From: Taenia hydatigena
Taxonomy: Eukaryota > Platyhelminthes > Cestoda > Cyclophyllidea > Taeniidae
Assembly (NCBI GenBank): GCA_036345935.2
Contig: JADWOT020001478.1
Span: 62,001-126,000, forward strand
Reading direction: 5' to 3'
Length of the DNA stretch: 64,000 bases
A program made the position numbers and the translations under genes. The notes beneath the pieces are model-generated. The model saw nothing but the letters and a program-made list of their open reading frames with translations, made no database searches and had not been told where the DNA came from. This document shows positions 61,860 through 64,000 of this stretch, piece after piece; the stretch's first letter is position 1, and the number at the start of each line of letters is the position of its first letter.

Positions 61860-63496
61860 CATTTAAGTGCAGCGTTCAACAATGTGTACACATGGAAATT
61901 GCATAGACCGCTGAAATGAGGCTCAAGTCGATCATATAAGTTGGTTCACTTTCAAGTAAAATTAAGTGGATGGATCTCAGCCGTAATCAGAAGCTAGACC
62001 TTGCCAAGTGGATTAGCATTTCGCTGTACGTTAGCCAAAGAAGCCTTAAAATTCCACGTTGAAATTTCAATGATGATTGCCTGGGTATTAATGGAATGGG
62101 GTGAACGCTCTGAAAATGGAGTCATTTATTAAATAGCTTTTCGCAGCGTTTGCTTAAAGAATTGGCGAATGAGTCCGATGACATACGGCCAATTGAAGTG
62201 GTCGAGAGTTCGCAATAAGTCTCTTGCACGAATGGATGCGCGTTCCTTCATTCGTGTGGCTCTCCATCATGCTTGTAACTGTCCTTCTCCTGCATAAAAT
62301 TTCAGCGGCACACAATGTTGGACTAGCTTGAAAAATTAAAGTTGAGCATGGCTGATCTAAAAGTTGAAGTCAACCCTTTCACCGACGATGTCGATGCTTT
62401 GCTTAACACCTATTGAATAGCATCGGATGAAGTGTGGTAGCGAGCGGTACCAGCAAGCTCAAAGCTTTTCTATGCTAATACGGAAAGCAACGATTCTCAT
62501 CCAATCGATAACAGTAGACAAATTCTTGTACAAATAGTAACCCTTAAGGGGATCGCAGCTGAGATGGATGCGAAATGGCGGATGGTTTTTAGCCCTTACC
62601 TGGAAAATGAAGGCTCGTATGTCATTCCTGATGTCTACTTTATAAATAATACGGTCAAATTAAAGTCCCATTGCGACTCCACTGTGCTTTGCGACGAAAA
62701 TAATGGGTGCAGAAAAAAAGCAAAACGAAGTCTTGACAACGGCTTAACAAAGCCATCTTAAATAAGGCTCTTCTTGAAATGATTCAAGATGACAAACTTC
62801 ATGGACAAATGTGTTAAGTTTAGCTGTTAGATATCATGCGCTCAGCCATTAATTTTAAAAGTAAAATGGATTTCCTGGTGTTGCACGTCTCCACACGGAA
62901 AATCAGGGGGAGACGGTGAAGTATAAGTAGCTGGGTCTTTAGACAAATGCTTGCTCAGCTTGTCGCCGTAGCACATTTCAAGCAACAGCTGCAGTTGTTT
63001 GCATTGCAGATTGGTCCATTAGACATTATGGGATGGTAGTAAGCCCAGACCAGTGCCTACTAGCCACAGGTTCATACTTATTGTCCCCATATCGCTATTA
63101 AGTGCTTTTTGATGTTTGGGACATAATGTATTATGATGGCATATCTCAAGTCAAACAAAAGTATAAGAAGCGTTTGTTAAGTGGATCTATCGCCAATTCT
63201 GCAACGCTCAACCCAAAGATTCGACAGTTCTATATTCACTGACTTTGCCATTGCTAACCCATATCCTTTTGCACTTCTGGTGTTCGTGTTAGCTTTCTCG
63301 TGAATCCGTGCAAATAACTAACTCACACTATTTTAGCTCGTCACATAGTTGAGGATGAATGCTGTAGTAATGATAAGGCAGGCATCCTCACCAGACTAAC
63401 CAGCACGTTGGCCCAAACGATTCAATGATCAACGATTTCATGGTGTGAGTTCAAGTGCGCAGAGTGCTTCGCGAGGTAAGAGAGGGCCAGCACAGT

Positions 63497-63510
63497 TATA
63501 AGCACACGTG
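63497..63510 (+). promoter_or_regulatory. Core promoter of third FN3 gene copy
   Basis: TATAAG at 63,497-63,502 and CACGTG at 63,505-63,510, spaced as in the palindrome copies relative to the ATG at 63,547. A net 15-bp deletion just upstream removes the ATTGG element that both palindrome copies have. Confidence 0.45.
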
Positions 63511-63546
63511 CTTAATGTGTGAATGTGAGTTGTTTCTTGAGGAGTG

Positions 63547-63616
63547 ATGATGCTTCTGATCAGCCTTATCTTGTTTGCACCTTCCGTCTTGCATGGAGCG
63601 TTCGCAGCGCCAGCCC
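63547..63616 (+). CDS. Third FN3-gene copy, exon 1 only (partial)
   Basis: The exon is exactly 70 bases, as in the palindrome genes, and ends at the same C|GTAGGT donor (63,617). It begins ATG-ATG and encodes a 23-residue signal-peptide region, MMLLISLILFAPSVLHGAFA and then Ala-Pro-Ala. Seven of 70 bases differ from the other copies. The frame, the hydrophobic core and the cleavage region (GAFA-AP) are kept, so the copy is probably functional at this end. Exon 2 should lie about 1 kb downstream, beyond the window edge, so nothing can be said of the rest of the gene. The matching intron-1 sequence continues to the last base. Confidence 0.65.
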
Positions 63617-64000
63617 GTAGGTTACCCTTTTATGCCTTACTCTAATTAGCATATGCTCTAAATGTTCACAAAGGAGAATATTTGCCAAATTGGTAAATCT
63701 AGCAAGGACGAATTGTGTGTAGGACCTTCGCATCACATCGCATCTCAGTCGAATCGTCTTGGTACAGCTACTACTCACCTCGCTTCCTACTCTTCCCATT
63801 CATTGTTGAATTTTATTTGGACTTGCATCTACCGTGCAAAAAGCAGGACTTTGTCCAGCTTCATTGCGCCTCAGCGGTTTTGCCTAGTTGACGCATGGGT
63901 GAGTGAATTGAGCATTGTGAAAGAAATCCATGCACGTCATTGTTTGAATTGAGTGACTTAATGCAAACTGCATTAACATTTATTGCTTTGAGTAAGATTG

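Larger units (their letters stand above)
61860..64000 (+). repeat. Third, diverged copy of FN3 upstream region (segmental duplication)
   Basis: 61,860-62,930 matches 34,100-34,957 and 62,935-64,000 matches 35,842 to about 37,000, both in direct orientation. About 880 bases (segment B' and flank) are absent and about 240 bases near 62,370-62,600 are extra. It includes the promoter and exon 1 of a third FN3 gene. A 65-codon frame at 62,564-62,761 lies in segment A but has stops in the other copies. Confidence 0.85.

Overview
The window looks like non-bacterial, metazoan DNA. It has no long uninterrupted coding frames, no operon structure and GC that looks to be near 40 percent by eye. It carries eroded Ty3/Gypsy retrotransposon pieces and a gene split by GT-AG introns. 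The best guess is a tapeworm (cestode, perhaps taeniid), because the one clear gene has a signal-peptide exon, a single fibronectin III exon and a short hydrophobic C-terminal exon. That is the layout known for oncosphere surface antigens of the EG95/TSOL18/45W type. The species is an inference from gene architecture only.

The dominant structure is a giant imperfect palindrome. A left arm at about 13,950-33,175 is the reverse complement of a right arm at about 34,663-53,888. Paired positions sum to 67,838 almost throughout, with only one-base shifts near 15.7 and 16.95 kb. The arms are about 19.2 kb each and are separated by a 1,487-bp spacer. Outside a few patches the arms differ only at scattered bases. 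The innermost 3.8 kb of each arm, which carries the antigen-like gene, shows no difference that I could find. A sharply bounded 430-bp patch (18,363-18,792 against 49,046-49,475) differs at about 27 sites, nearly all transitions.

Each arm carries, from inside to outside: a piece of a repeated segment (A/B), the FN3 gene reading outward from the spacer, about 5 kb of unassigned DNA, an older nested inverted repeat, a Gypsy reverse-transcriptase relic with an LTR-like element, and a second Gypsy RT/RNase H relic in the opposite orientation. The two FN3 genes (29,517-31,315 minus and 36,523-38,321 plus) encode the same 177-residue protein. A third, diverged copy of the gene's 5' region starts at about 61,860, and its signal-peptide exon lies at 63,547-63,616. 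The rest of that gene runs off the right edge.

The left flank (1-13,949) holds no recognised intact gene. It has three small diverged repeats that share a peptide-like core, a pair of 240-bp direct repeats, and a possible broken FN3-like exon. The right flank (53,889-64,000) holds an LTR with an apparent primer-binding site, a strongly diverged copy of an arm segment (57.5-59.1 kb), a (CCT)12 microsatellite and the third gene copy. Together the window reads as a recently amplified surface-antigen locus in which a palindrome keeps two gene copies identical. An assembly artefact has to be excluded before this is accepted.
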